A stretch of DNA of 33,155 bases from Microvirga tunisiensis (GCF_009296175.1 NZ_VOSK01000048.1:1-33155), one strand, 5' to 3'. Shown: positions 1 through 8,211, counted from the first letter of the stretch. Notes: generated by a model not told the origin, from the sequence alone. Made by a program: numbers and translations.

Positions 1-1
1 A

Positions 2-103
2 GTGTCATTCTGGAGCTATCTTGGCGATAGACTGGGAATTGCTGATGCGCCAGCCGTCCCGCGCCTGGCAGATCTGGTCAGCGACCGCTGCTCCTTAGCG
101 TGA
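2..103 (+). CDS. C-terminal end of an unidentified gene (partial)
   Basis: A reading frame is open from the left edge and ends at TGA 101-103. It gives 33 residues including FWSYLGDRLGIADAP and PRLADLV, an amphipathic, ordinary-looking protein C-terminus. The gene begins outside the window, so its function cannot be read. The FW-YL-DRL...PRLADL pattern vaguely recalls C-termini of some transposases, but this is an impression and not an assignment. About 218 bases without a gene follow before the next start. The call rests only on frame openness and composition, so it may be spurious. Confidence 0.3.
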   Translation: MSFWSYLGDRLGIADAPAVPRLADLVSDRCSLA

Positions 104-155
104 TCGCCAACGGTTTTGCCCCTATTACCCTGATCTTCTCCTAAGCCCTTGATCG

Positions 156-173
156 ATCTGAATTCTTTCAGAT
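156..173. promoter_or_regulatory. Short dyad upstream of the Ton operon
   Basis: ATCTGAA and TTCAGAT form a perfect 7-base inverted repeat around the 4-base centre TTCT, about 150 bases before the first gene of the Ton operon. It could be an operator. It does not match the classical Fur box, and I cannot assign a regulator. A dyad this short can occur by chance. Confidence 0.2.
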
Positions 174-321
174 ATCTCATCAGGGCTGCCCGCGGGAATT
201 TTCCCGGTCTTGGGCATTCGATTGATCTGCCGACGACAGCTGCGCACAGCGCCTTCACCGAAGGCTCTCGAACTGCGCATCACGTCGGACAGTCGCTCGC
301 CAGCATGAGGAGAACGAGTTC

Positions 322-789
322 ATGGGCATGAGCAACTGGAATGAGCCTGGGTTTGCAGCCGGCAGCGTCTTCGCCTGCCTGACCCTGCTCCTGCCTTTCA
401 GCGGAACGGCTCTTGCTCAGGACCGTGAATCGCCTTCGAGCCCCTTGCGCATCGAGTTGAATAAGATCGAGGCATTCGGGGAAAGTTGCAGGACCTACTT
501 CCTCATCGACAATCAAAAGGGCGAGAACTGGAAATCCCTGAAGCTCGATCTGTTCGCTCTCGATACCGATGGCGTGGCTGCCAAAAGGCTTGCAGTCGAG
601 GTTGGCCCGGTGCCTCGCCGCAAGACACTCATCAAGCTCTTCGATTTTCCCGGGCTGAACTGCTCCCGCTTCGGACGTGTTCTCCTCAACGATGTCCTGA
701 CATGCGAAGGCGCGACCAGTTCGCGAGAGGATTGCCTGTCGGTGATCGAGACCGCCTCCAAGATCGACACCGTATCCTTCGTGAAGTGA
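322..789 (+). CDS. Secreted protein of unknown function, first gene of the Ton operon
   Basis: This 155-residue protein has an N-terminal signal peptide: a hydrophobic stretch at about residues 11-31, then ALA-Q, a plausible signal peptidase I site near residue 32. The mature part has four cysteines (56, 114, 128, 138), which could form two disulfides in the periplasm, and looks beta-rich. AGGAGA at 308-313 supports the ATG at 322. It ends 12 bases before exbB, so the two are almost certainly cotranscribed. I recall similar small proteins beside exbB in other alphaproteobacteria but know no assigned function. Position suggests an accessory periplasmic component of the Ton system (inference). 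No lipobox or catalytic motif is visible. Confidence 0.75.
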   Translation: MGMSNWNEPGFAAGSVFACLTLLLPFSGTALAQDRESPSSPLRIELNKIEAFGESCRTYFLIDNQKGENWKSLKLDLFALDTDGVAAKRLAVEVGPVPRRKTLIKLFDFPGLNCSRFGRVLLNDVLTCEGATSSREDCLSVIETASKIDTVSFVK

Positions 790-801
790 GAGATTGCCAT
801 C

Positions 802-1488
802 ATGAACGAGATCATGCCTGCGGCATCGCATGACATGTCCTTCCTCGGTCTGTTTCTGCAAGCCGATCCAATCGTCAAGAGCGTCATGATCCTGCTCGTA
901 CTGGCGTCTCTCGGCTGCTGGACGATCGTTATCGAGAAGCTTCTGCGCTTGAGAACCATCCGTCGTCAGGCCCGCGCTTTCGAAGCCGCGGCCCGTTCGG
1001 GTGACAGGCTTCATCCGCAGATGGCCGGGGCGACGGGCCGGATCGTAGCGGCGGGTCATGAGGCCTGGCGCGATCAGGACGTTTCCGAGAGCCGCGCGGA
1101 GCGGCGGGAACGTATCGAGCGGGCCATGCGGGCTGCGCTCTCCGTCGATATGCGCCAGCTTCAAATCGGATTGCCTTTCCTGGCTACCACGGGCTCGGCC
1201 GCACCCTTCATCGGCCTGTTCGGCACGGTATGGGGGATCATGAACTCGTTCTCCGCCATCGCGGCAAGCCAGGATACGAGCCTCTCCGTTGTGGCGCCCG
1301 GCATTGCCGAGGCCTTGTTCGCAACGGCCATCGGCCTCGTGGCCGCCATCCCGGCCGTGATCGCCTACAACAAGCTGACGACCGATCTCGGCCGTCTGCA
1401 GCAATCCTTTGCGGCCGGCATCACGGCGCTCGGCGATCGTCTGGCGCGTGACCGCAAACCCCACGTTCGAGCAGAGGCAGCCGAATAA
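802..1488 (+). CDS. exbB: ExbB/TolQ-type proton channel protein
   Basis: This inner-membrane protein of 228 residues is of the MotA/TolQ/ExbB family. With ExbD it forms the proton channel that energises TonB for uptake through outer-membrane receptors. There is a membrane segment near residues 30-50 (SVMILLVLASLGCWTIVIEK), a long charged cytoplasmic part, and two C-terminal membrane segments around 130-150 and 170-195. These hold the family signature GLFGTVWGIMNSF and the region AEALFATAIGLVAAIPAV. The stop overlaps the exbD start by one base (TAATG), indicating translational coupling. ExbB is preferred over TolQ because tonB follows exbD and no tolA/tolB/pal is present. Length is normal for the shorter ExbB forms. 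Confidence 0.93.
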   Translation: MNEIMPAASHDMSFLGLFLQADPIVKSVMILLVLASLGCWTIVIEKLLRLRTIRRQARAFEAAARSGDRLHPQMAGATGRIVAAGHEAWRDQDVSESRAERRERIERAMRAALSVDMRQLQIGLPFLATTGSAAPFIGLFGTVWGIMNSFSAIAASQDTSLSVVAPGIAEALFATAIGLVAAIPAVIAYNKLTTDLGRLQQSFAAGITALGDRLARDRKPHVRAEAAE

Positions 1489-1934
1489 TGGGCATGGGAC
1501 CAATCCGGGCGCAGGACACGGACGACGAGTTCGGCGCTTCCCCCCTGTCCGAGATCAACGTCACCCCGCTCGTGGACGTGATGCTCGTTCTGCTCATCAT
1601 CTTCATGGTCGCAGCACCGCTCATGACTGTCGGCGTGCCCGTGCAATTGCCGAAAACGGCCGCACCGAAGGTGTCGCAGCCGAAGCAACCGGTCATGGTC
1701 ACCATCGATGCACAGGGTCAGCCGTTCCTCGACAAGGAGCCCCTTGCTGCCGAGACCATGATGCCGCGCCTGCGGCAGATCGCGAGCGTCGACCTGAGCC
1801 AGGTCGTCCTGGTCCGCGGCGACAAGGCCGTTCCCTACGGCCGCATCATCGAGATCATGGGCCAGATCAATGCCGCGGGCTTCAGCAAGGTGTCCCTGAT
1901 CGCGCAGGCCCCGAGCGGATCGCCGGCTCAGTAG
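1488..1934 (+). CDS. exbD: ExbD/TolR-type biopolymer transport protein
   Basis: This 148-residue partner of ExbB has one N-terminal membrane anchor followed by a periplasmic domain. The anchor carries the family motif INVTPLVDVMLVLLIIFMV, with Asp30 in the position of the proton-carrying Asp of ExbD. The periplasmic part (about residues 60-140) has the usual VPYGRIIEIMGQINAAGF region of ExbD/TolR. The ATG overlaps the exbB stop, and tonB begins 17 bases after this stop. Role: transmits proton-motive force from the ExbB channel to TonB. Full length with all expected parts. Confidence 0.93.
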   Translation: MGMGPIRAQDTDDEFGASPLSEINVTPLVDVMLVLLIIFMVAAPLMTVGVPVQLPKTAAPKVSQPKQPVMVTIDAQGQPFLDKEPLAAETMMPRLRQIASVDLSQVVLVRGDKAVPYGRIIEIMGQINAAGFSKVSLIAQAPSGSPAQ

Positions 1935-1951
1935 GACCTGCAGCAGATCCC

Positions 1952-2830
1952 ATGTCCGTTCAGACCATCAGACCGACGCAGGAGCCGAGCCGGCTCGGGA
2001 TTGCCTTCATCACGGCGTTGCTTCTGCATGGCGCCGCCCTGACGGCCGTGACCCTCTGGCCGTCCGAAAAGGAGAACCCGCCGGGCGAGCAGGAGATCAC
2101 CATAGACCTCGCTCCGGCCATGGAAAAACTCGCGTCGATCGCGCCTGCGGGAATCCAGGCTCAGGAAGCGCCGCCCGTCGAAGCGGAAACGCTACCTGTC
2201 GAAACGGAGACCATCGAAGAACAGCCTCCTGAGGATGTTGTCGAAGCGCAGCCGCAGGCAATGACCGAAGCTGTGCCCGTCGAGGCTTTGCCAGTTGAAG
2301 AGGAGACAGCGCAGACAGAGGCTGTTCTCCTTCCGCCTCCTCCTGAAATGGTTGTCGCCAAGCCTCCTGAGGAGAAGCCGGCACCGAAACCTGAGAAGAA
2401 GCCGCCACCTAAGCCGGTTGAGCGGAAGCCCCCTCCCCGTCGAACCGTCGCCCAGCAGCAGCCTCCATCGGAAGCGCGTCAGGGACAGGCTTCAGCTTCG
2501 CGCGAGAACATGAGCGGTTCGGCAGCCTCCGCCGATCCCGATGCTATGAGGCGTTACAAGGCAACTCTCTATGCTGCCGTGAAGAGCCGTCTGCGCTATC
2601 CGCCAACCGCGGAGAGGCAAGGAATTTCCGGGACTGCGGATGTACGGTTCACGCTGGATCGTTCAGGGCAGGTCATCAGTGCCTCGCTGGTGCGCAGCTC
2701 TGGTAACCCTTTATTGGACCAGGCTGCACTCGCGACGGTGCGCCCTGGCTCATCCCTCCCAGCCGCGCCGGCTTCCATATCGCAGCCGCAACTCACCGTC
2801 ACTGCGCCGTTACGCTTCAGTCCACGCTGA
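1952..2830 (+). CDS. tonB: TonB energy transducer
   Basis: This protein of 292 residues spans the periplasm to transmit energy to outer-membrane TonB-dependent receptors. The ATG at 1952 gives the normal TonB layout: a short cytoplasmic end; a membrane anchor at about 18-36 (IAFITALLLHGAALTAVTLW) with the His typical of TonB anchors; a long spacer rich in Glu, Pro, Val and Lys, with EKPAPKPEKKPPPKP-like runs at about 130-165; and a C-terminal TonB domain (about 205-292) with RYKATLYAAVKSRLRYPPTA and the family pattern VRFTLDRSGQVISASLVRSSG. The frame is open further upstream across exbD, but that part is a shadow. No receptor gene lies nearby, so the substrate is unknown. A gap of 135 bases follows. 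Confidence 0.92.
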   Translation: MSVQTIRPTQEPSRLGIAFITALLLHGAALTAVTLWPSEKENPPGEQEITIDLAPAMEKLASIAPAGIQAQEAPPVEAETLPVETETIEEQPPEDVVEAQPQAMTEAVPVEALPVEEETAQTEAVLLPPPPEMVVAKPPEEKPAPKPEKKPPPKPVERKPPPRRTVAQQQPPSEARQGQASASRENMSGSAASADPDAMRRYKATLYAAVKSRLRYPPTAERQGISGTADVRFTLDRSGQVISASLVRSSGNPLLDQAALATVRPGSSLPAAPASISQPQLTVTAPLRFSPR

Positions 2831-2965
2831 GCGCATTCTGCGGAAGGCTCGCTTGACGCACTCAGCATCGGGGCTAACCTGTCCATAACGAGCGCCTTTC
2901 ATCTCCACCAGTTTGTTCTCTCGTGGAAGGTGGGGAGGCTACATCATTGGACAGGGAGAATCGCC

Positions 2966-3922
2966 ATGGCCGAGAAGGCTTTTGCCTCGACGGGGGACAC
3001 AGCCGCGAAGACGGTATCGTTTACCGAGATCGGGCCGGATCTTTATGCCTACACCGCCGAGGGCGATCCCAATTCCGGTATCATCGTCGGCGACGATGGC
3101 TGCATGGTCATCGATGCCCAGGCGACGCCTGCCATGGCCGAGGATGTGATCGCCCGCGTGCGAACCGTCACCGACAAGCCAATCAAATATGTCGTGCTCT
3201 CGCATTATCACGCGGTGCGCGTGCTCGGCGCCTCGGCCTACCAGGCGCAGGGCATCATCGCCTCGAACGCCACCTATGATCTCATCATCGAGCGTGGCGA
3301 GCAGGACAAGGCTTCCGAGATCGGCCGCTTTCCGCGCCTGTTTCGCGGCGAGAGCAGCATTCCGGAAGGACTGACCTGGCCCACGTTGACGTTCGAGAGC
3401 GGCATGTCCGTATTCCTGGGCAAGCGCGAGGTGAAGCTGTTCCATCTCGGGGCCGGCCACACGGCGGGCGACATCGTCGCCTGGGTGCCGGACGCGGAGG
3501 CGATGTTCACTGGCGACCTGGTGGAGTATCACTCCGCCTGCTATTGCGGCGATGCCTATTTGCGCGAGTGGCCGCAGACGCTCGACGCCATCCTCGACTT
3601 CCAGCCCAAGGCGATTGCGCCCGGCCGCGGCGATGCCCTGCAAGGCGAGCAGCAGGTGCGCGAGGCTGTGGCGATGACCCGTGACTTCGTCTCCACCCTC
3701 TATGGAGCAGCCGAGCTGTCGGTGGCTCGCGGGCGCTCCTTGAAGGAGACGTTTGGCGCTACGCGCGCGGTGATGGATCCGAAGTTCGGGAACTTCGCCA
3801 TCTACGAGCACTGCCTGCCGTTCAACGTCTCGCGCGCCTTCGACGAGGCATCCGGGATCGATCATCCGGTGATCTGGACCGCCGAGCGCGACCGTGAGAT
3901 GTGGGCGGCCCTCCAAGGCTAG
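2966..3922 (+). CDS. Metallo-beta-lactamase-fold protein with altered metal ligands
   Basis: This 318-residue protein has the metallo-beta-lactamase-fold core. The ATG at 2966 is chosen over 2930 because AGGGAGAA lies just before it. The usual HxHxDH loop reads H80-Y-H82-A-V-R85, so Asp and the third His are replaced. The downstream ligands GHTAGD (H165) and TGDLVE (D184) remain, but the last ligand, normally PGHG, reads PGRG (R221). Three of seven standard zinc positions are therefore changed, and a normal dinuclear centre is unlikely. It may bind one metal or none, or have a different activity. It is the first gene of a likely operon with a FAD monooxygenase (26-base gap) and a DUF2783-like protein. 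I recall the HYHAVR form in related rhizobial proteins, so it may define a subfamily and not decay. The substrate is unknown. Confidence 0.85.
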   Translation: MAEKAFASTGDTAAKTVSFTEIGPDLYAYTAEGDPNSGIIVGDDGCMVIDAQATPAMAEDVIARVRTVTDKPIKYVVLSHYHAVRVLGASAYQAQGIIASNATYDLIIERGEQDKASEIGRFPRLFRGESSIPEGLTWPTLTFESGMSVFLGKREVKLFHLGAGHTAGDIVAWVPDAEAMFTGDLVEYHSACYCGDAYLREWPQTLDAILDFQPKAIAPGRGDALQGEQQVREAVAMTRDFVSTLYGAAELSVARGRSLKETFGATRAVMDPKFGNFAIYEHCLPFNVSRAFDEASGIDHPVIWTAERDREMWAALQG

Positions 3923-3948
3923 AACAAACGGGAGGAAAGGGGGGCACC

Positions 3949-5553
3949 ATGAACAGCCGCAAGATCCTCTACCAGTTCGGCTACCGCCGCAGCGCGGATC
4001 AGGATCGCCCCTCCCCGACCCGGCACCCTGTCACCGTCGTTGGAGCCGGTCCTGTCGGGCTTTGCACCGCCATCGACCTGGCGCAGCGCGGCGTGCCCGT
4101 GGTTCTGCTCGACGATGCGGATCGGATCGGGGAAGGATCACGCGGCATCTGCTATGCCAAACGCACGCTCGAGATCCTCGACCGACTCGGCGTTGCCGAA
4201 ACCTGTCTTGAGAAAGGCGTGACCTGGAAAGTCGGTAAGGTGTATCAGCGCAACGAACTGCTCTATGCTTTCGATCTGCTGCCCGAGGATGGGCACAAGA
4301 TGCCGGCCTTCATCAACCTGCAGCAATATTATCTTGAGCACGCGCTTGTCGCACGCGCCGCGGAACTGCCCAATCTCGACATTCGCTGGCGCAACAAGGT
4401 GACTGGCCTCAAGCAAGGCAACGACGGTGTGACCCTCACCATCGAGACGCCCGAAGGCCTTTACGATCTCGATGCCGATTGGCTGGTCGCCGCCGATGGA
4501 GCGCGCTCCGCTTTGCGCGGGATGCTCGAACTCGCCTTCCAGGGCGAGGTCTTCGAGGACCGCTTCCTGATTGCCGACGTGAGGATGAAGGGCGATTTTC
4601 CGCCCGAGCGCTGGTTCTGGTTTGATCCGCCCTTCCACGACGGTCGCTCCGCTCTTCTTCACAAGCAACCCGACGATGTCTGGCGCATCGACCTGCAGCT
4701 CGGACCCGACGCGGATGCTAAAGCGGAGCAGGCGCCTGAGCGCGTCATCCCCCGAATCCGCCAGATGCTGGGGCACGACGCCTTCGCGCTCGAATGGGTA
4801 TCGGTCTACACGTTTCAGTGCCGGCGTCTGGAGCGCTTCGTGCATGGCCGCGTGGTCTTTGCCGGAGACGCGGCCCATCAGGTTTCACCCTTCGGGGCGC
4901 GCGGTGCGAATTCCGGTATTCAGGATGGCGAGAACCTTGCCTGGAAACTTGCGCTCGTCATCGAGGGTGAAGCGCCGAAGAGCCTGATCAACACCTATGA
5001 ACTCGAACGCTCAGTCGCCGCGGACGAGAATATCAGCCATTCGACCCGCTCGACGGACTTCATCGCTCCGCGCTCGGCACAAGAGCTGCGCTTTCGCGAT
5101 GCGACCCTTGCTCTCGCCCGTCACGCGCCTTTCGCCAAGCGGATGGTGAATTCCGGTAGACTTTCGATGCCGTCGACCTATGAGACGCCTCTGTCGACTC
5201 CCGATGGCGATGCATGGTCCGGCTCCGCCCGCCTCGGTGCGCCGCTGCCCGATGCTCCCATGCGCAACAGCAGCGGTCAGCCGATCTGGCTGCTCGAGGC
5301 GCTGGGCGGCGAGGAGACCCTCATCCATGTGCCCAACGGAGCCGCGGCGCCAGCCGGCAAGCGCGTTCTCGTCATCGGCGACGACCTGATCGATGTGGAA
5401 GGTCTCTTCGCTCAGCGGTTCGACACGACACCGGGCAGTACCTATCTCGTACGTCCCGATCAGCATCTTGCGGCACGCTGGCGTCACGCGACGCGACTCC
5501 TGGTCGAGCGCGCCTCGCGCCGCCTGAGGGGCTTCGAGGGAGGTCACGCATGA
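3949..5553 (+). CDS. FAD-dependent aromatic-type monooxygenase (PheA/TfdB/MhpA family)
   Basis: This 534-residue class A flavoprotein monooxygenase has the three hallmark motifs in order: the FAD GxGxxG motif in VTVVGAGPVGLCTAIDLA (from about residue 28), the DG motif in WLVAADGARSALRG (about 178-191), and the GD motif in VVFAGDAAHQVSPFGARGAN (about 302-321). A thioredoxin-like C-terminal domain of the phenol-hydroxylase type fits residues 400-534. These enzymes use NAD(P)H and O2 to hydroxylate phenolic rings. The actual substrate cannot be read; the nearest characterised type would be 3-(3-hydroxyphenyl)propionate hydroxylase. GGAGGAAAGG at 3931-3940 supports the ATG at 3949. The stop overlaps the next gene (ATGA). 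No ring-cleavage dioxygenase is adjacent, so assignment to an Mhp pathway would be unsafe. Confidence 0.88.
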   Translation: MNSRKILYQFGYRRSADQDRPSPTRHPVTVVGAGPVGLCTAIDLAQRGVPVVLLDDADRIGEGSRGICYAKRTLEILDRLGVAETCLEKGVTWKVGKVYQRNELLYAFDLLPEDGHKMPAFINLQQYYLEHALVARAAELPNLDIRWRNKVTGLKQGNDGVTLTIETPEGLYDLDADWLVAADGARSALRGMLELAFQGEVFEDRFLIADVRMKGDFPPERWFWFDPPFHDGRSALLHKQPDDVWRIDLQLGPDADAKAEQAPERVIPRIRQMLGHDAFALEWVSVYTFQCRRLERFVHGRVVFAGDAAHQVSPFGARGANSGIQDGENLAWKLALVIEGEAPKSLINTYELERSVAADENISHSTRSTDFIAPRSAQELRFRDATLALARHAPFAKRMVNSGRLSMPSTYETPLSTPDGDAWSGSARLGAPLPDAPMRNSSGQPIWLLEALGGEETLIHVPNGAAAPAGKRVLVIGDDLIDVEGLFAQRFDTTPGSTYLVRPDQHLAARWRHATRLLVERASRRLRGFEGGHA

Positions 5554-5768
5554 GCGCACTCGTCACGGAGAGCCGCTTTCCCGATGGAGACTTGGCCTAT
5601 CGCTCGCTGATCGAAGCGCACCGGGGCTTGTCGGACGAAGAGAGTGCTGCGCTCAACAGCTCCCTCGTGCTGATTCTCGCCAATCACATTGGCGACCAAT
5701 CCGTGCTTCAGGAGGCTCTGGCCCTCGCAAAGCAGAGCGTGGAACAGATGCAATCGGCACCGGGTTGA
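5550..5768 (+). CDS. Small DUF2783-like protein coupled to the monooxygenase
   Basis: This 72-residue, probably all-helical acidic protein contains DLAYRSLIEAHRGLSDEES and LVLILANHIGD, which I recognise as the DUF2783 pattern. It has no cysteine, signal peptide or membrane segment. Its ATG overlaps the monooxygenase stop by four bases (ATGA), so translation is coupled and roughly equal amounts of the two are expected. Small proteins of this family sit beside FAD monooxygenases in other alphaproteobacteria, to my recollection. A helper, stabilising or effector role for the flavoenzyme is inference. It ends only 13 bases before the convergent livF stop. Confidence 0.75.
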   Translation: MSALVTESRFPDGDLAYRSLIEAHRGLSDEESAALNSSLVLILANHIGDQSVLQEALALAKQSVEQMQSAPG

Positions 5769-5781
5769 TGCGGCGGATCAA

Positions 5782-6486
5782 TCACTCGATACCGAGATAG
5801 GCCGCCTTGACCTGAGGGTCGGCAAGCAGCGCGGAGCCAGCTCCGCTGTAGGCTACCTTCCCGGTTTCCAGTACATAGCCGCGGTCCGCAATCGCCAGTG
5901 CCGCGCTGGCGTTCTGCTCGACGAGGAGCACGGTGATGCCGTCCTTCTTGAGCGACACGATGGCATCCAGGATCTGATCGACAAGAAGGGGCGACAGACC
6001 GAGGGAAGGCTCGTCCAGCAACAGAAGCTTGGGCCGCCCCATGAGCGCGCGACCGATAGCGAGCATCTGCTGCTGACCGCCCGACAATCCGCCGGCCAGA
6101 AGATGCCTTTTCTCCGCAAGAATCGGAAACATCGCAAAGACGCGGTCGCGATCCTGATCAATCTCCCTGTCGCGGCGCCGATAGGCGCCGAGCCGCAGAT
6201 TGTCCTCGACGGTCAGCGGTCCGAAGATCTGCCTGCCTTCTGGCGATTGCGTGATGCCCAGTTCCACCCTCTGGTGAGGCGGCAGGCTGTCGATGCGATG
6301 TCCGTTGAAGCGGATCTCGCCGCCAGTGATCGGCTGAACACCTGAAAGCACACGCAGCAGCGTCGTCTTGCCCGCGCCGTTGGAGCCGACCAGGGCGACG
6401 ATCTCGCCGGTTCGAACAACGAGATCGATGCCCTTGAGCACCTCGATCCGTCCATAGGCGCTGCGCAGATTTGCGACCTCAAGCAC
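5782..6486 (-). CDS. livF: LIV-type ABC transporter ATP-binding protein LivF
   Basis: This is one of the two cytoplasmic ATPases of a branched-chain-amino-acid-type (HAAT family) importer. The GTG at 6486 gives 234 residues, the usual LivF size, with GGGAGG six bases upstream; the frame stays open to 6573, but that part overlaps livG. Motifs: Walker A GSNGAGKTT, Q-loop region ITQSPEGRQIF, ABC signature LSGGQQQ, Walker B LLLLDEPSLGLSP, and the H-loop region in VLLVEQNA, where Gln replaces His as usual for LivF. It is the last gene of livKHMGF and overlaps the livG end by eight bases. The substrate is set by LivK; see the shared operator with the paa genes. Confidence 0.93.
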   Translation of the reverse strand: MLEVANLRSAYGRIEVLKGIDLVVRTGEIVALVGSNGAGKTTLLRVLSGVQPITGGEIRFNGHRIDSLPPHQRVELGITQSPEGRQIFGPLTVEDNLRLGAYRRRDREIDQDRDRVFAMFPILAEKRHLLAGGLSGGQQQMLAIGRALMGRPKLLLLDEPSLGLSPLLVDQILDAIVSLKKDGITVLLVEQNASAALAIADRGYVLETGKVAYSGAGSALLADPQVKAAYLGIE

Positions 6487-7261
6487 GGGCAGCCTCCCGT
6501 GCACCGTGTTTTCCCAGATAGGCCTCAAGGACCCTTGGATCATCGCGCACCTCGCGCGGCGTTCCTTCGGCAAGCGGTCGTCCGCGCTCGAGCACGAGGA
6601 TCCTGTCGGAGATCTTCATCACCAGCTTCATGTCATGCTCAACAAGAACGACAGCCACACCTCGGTCCGCAACCTGGCGGATCAGGTGATCGATCTCCTC
6701 GGTCTCTACTGCATTGCAGCCGGCAGCGGGCTCATCGAGAAGGAGCACGCGCGGCTCGGTGGCGAGTGCCCGGGCAATTTCGAGGCGCTTGCAGGCGCCG
6801 TAAGGCAACGAACCAGCGGGAACGTCTGCAACATCCTTCAAGCCTACATAGGCCAGGAGATCGAGGGCCGCCGTCCGTGTTTCGCGGTTCTGGCGCGTGA
6901 CGGCAGGAGTCCTGAACAAGGCGGACAGAAGGCTGCATTTTTCTTGGAGATGGCGCCCCACCATCACGTTCTCACAGGCGGTCATACGCTGGAAGATCTG
7001 CAGGTTTTGGAAGGTGCGGGACAGACCTCGTGCGGCCAGCTTGTGAGGAGCAAGCTCCGTCACATCCTCCTCAGCGAGATGGATCGACCCACGGCTCGCG
7101 GCATAAACACCGGATACGATGTTGAAAAGGGTCGTCTTCCCGGCGCCGTTCGGACCGATGATCGACAGGATCTGTCCGGGGCTGACAGAGAAGCTCACGC
7201 CATCGACCGCCTTCACGCCGCCGAAAGAAATGCCGATATCCGTCGCCTTCAGGATGCTCAT
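6479..7261 (-). CDS. livG: LIV-type ABC transporter ATP-binding protein LivG
   Basis: This is the second ATPase of the importer, 260 residues from the ATG at 7261. Walker A is GPNGAGKTT. The LivG-type insertion (SGVYAASRGSIHLAEEDVTEL, then ARGLSRTFQNLQIF) is present, Walker B is VLLLDEPAAG, and the H-loop is VVLVEHDMKLVM. The ABC signature reads LPYGACKRLE, where most LivG proteins have LPYGxQRRLE, and AAGLNP is here AAGCNA. These are mild departures that should not prevent ATP hydrolysis. The start overlaps the livM stop by four bases. The frame stays open upstream across livM, but that is a shadow. Confidence 0.93.
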   Translation of the reverse strand: MSILKATDIGISFGGVKAVDGVSFSVSPGQILSIIGPNGAGKTTLFNIVSGVYAASRGSIHLAEEDVTELAPHKLAARGLSRTFQNLQIFQRMTACENVMVGRHLQEKCSLLSALFRTPAVTRQNRETRTAALDLLAYVGLKDVADVPAGSLPYGACKRLEIARALATEPRVLLLDEPAAGCNAVETEEIDHLIRQVADRGVAVVLVEHDMKLVMKISDRILVLERGRPLAEGTPREVRDDPRVLEAYLGKHGAREAARA

Positions 7262-8211
7262 GAGCGTGCCCTCCGGAAGACCAGAGCCGAGAGACTTGGC
7301 ACGATGCCATTGCGCATGAAGATCATCGCCACGATGATGATGAGGCCGAGCAGAAGATGTTCGTATTCCTGAAAAACGGTCAGGGCCTGCGGAAGCGTCA
7401 CGAGCACGGCAGCGCCGACGATGCTTCCGACGACGGACCCGAGCCCACCCAGGACCACGATGGTGACAAGCTCCACCGAGTGCAGGAAGCCGGCCTGATC
7501 CGGGTTGATGAAGCCGTTCATGAAAGCAAGAGCGGAGCCTGCCAGCGAGGCATAGACGGCGGCGATCACGAAGGCCTGCAGCTTGAAGCGCGCCACATCG
7601 ACACCGACCACCTGCGCAGCCACCTCGCTGTCGTGCAGCGCGCGGAAAGCTCGCCCGGTCGGCGTCTCGTCGAGATTGAGGGCGATCCAGGTTCCGACGA
7701 GCAGAAGCCCGCCAGTTACCCAGTACCACGTATAGGAGCCGCTGACGCGCCAGCCGAACAGCGTCAAGCGTTCGACCGGCATGCCATCGGGTCCTCCTGA
7801 CCACCGACTCTCCGTGGTGATGACAAGGGCCACGAGCACACCGAGCCCCAAGGTGGCGATGGCGAGATAATGCCCCTTCAGACGCAGGATCGGGCGCCCG
7901 ACGAGATATGCGAGAACAGCCGAGAGGATTGCGCCGATGAGAAGAGCCGCCCAGGACGGAATGCCGAGATGCGTCGGCCCGATGGCAACCGCGTAGGCGC
8001 CGATGCCGAAGAACGCCGCGTGCCCCAGGCTGACCTGACCGGCCTGTCCCATGAGGATGTTGAGGCCAATGGCAGCAAGTGCGGACACCCACACGAGCGA
8101 CGCCACACGGAAGTAATAACTCGATGGAAAGACGAGCGGGAGAACGGCGATCACGACCGCCAGCACAGCGAGTGTAATGAAGCGTTGGTTCACGAAGGCA
8201 CGCATTCTCAC
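7258..8211 (-). CDS. livM: LIV-type ABC transporter permease LivM
   Basis: This 317-residue polytopic inner-membrane protein has about eight to ten hydrophobic segments. The family signature GLNILMGQAGQVSLGHAAFFGIGAYAVA is split over residues 48-75, and a C-terminal cytoplasmic coupling region GLGSVVGSIVGAAVLV contacts the ATPases. The start is GTG 8211, overlapping the livH stop (GTGA), or the ATG at 8205; the difference is two residues. It pairs with LivH to form the membrane channel. The C-terminal stop overlaps the livG start. Length and topology are normal. Confidence 0.93.
   Translation of the reverse strand: MRMRAFVNQRFITLAVLAVVIAVLPLVFPSSYYFRVASLVWVSALAAIGLNILMGQAGQVSLGHAAFFGIGAYAVAIGPTHLGIPSWAALLIGAILSAVLAYLVGRPILRLKGHYLAIATLGLGVLVALVITTESRWSGGPDGMPVERLTLFGWRVSGSYTWYWVTGGLLLVGTWIALNLDETPTGRAFRALHDSEVAAQVVGVDVARFKLQAFVIAAVYASLAGSALAFMNGFINPDQAGFLHSVELVTIVVLGGLGSVVGSIVGAAVLVTLPQALTVFQEYEHLLLGLIIIVAMIFMRNGIVPSLSALVFRRARS

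Noticed and set aside
104-321. A Fur or Irr iron box upstream of the Ton operon
   Set aside because: No match to a Fur-box or Irr-type palindrome could be seen; only an unrelated 7-base dyad at 156-173.
280-1503. A 407-codon - strand frame under the exb operon
   Set aside because: It is antisense to the secreted protein gene and exbB; the composition is that of a complement frame and no motif is present.
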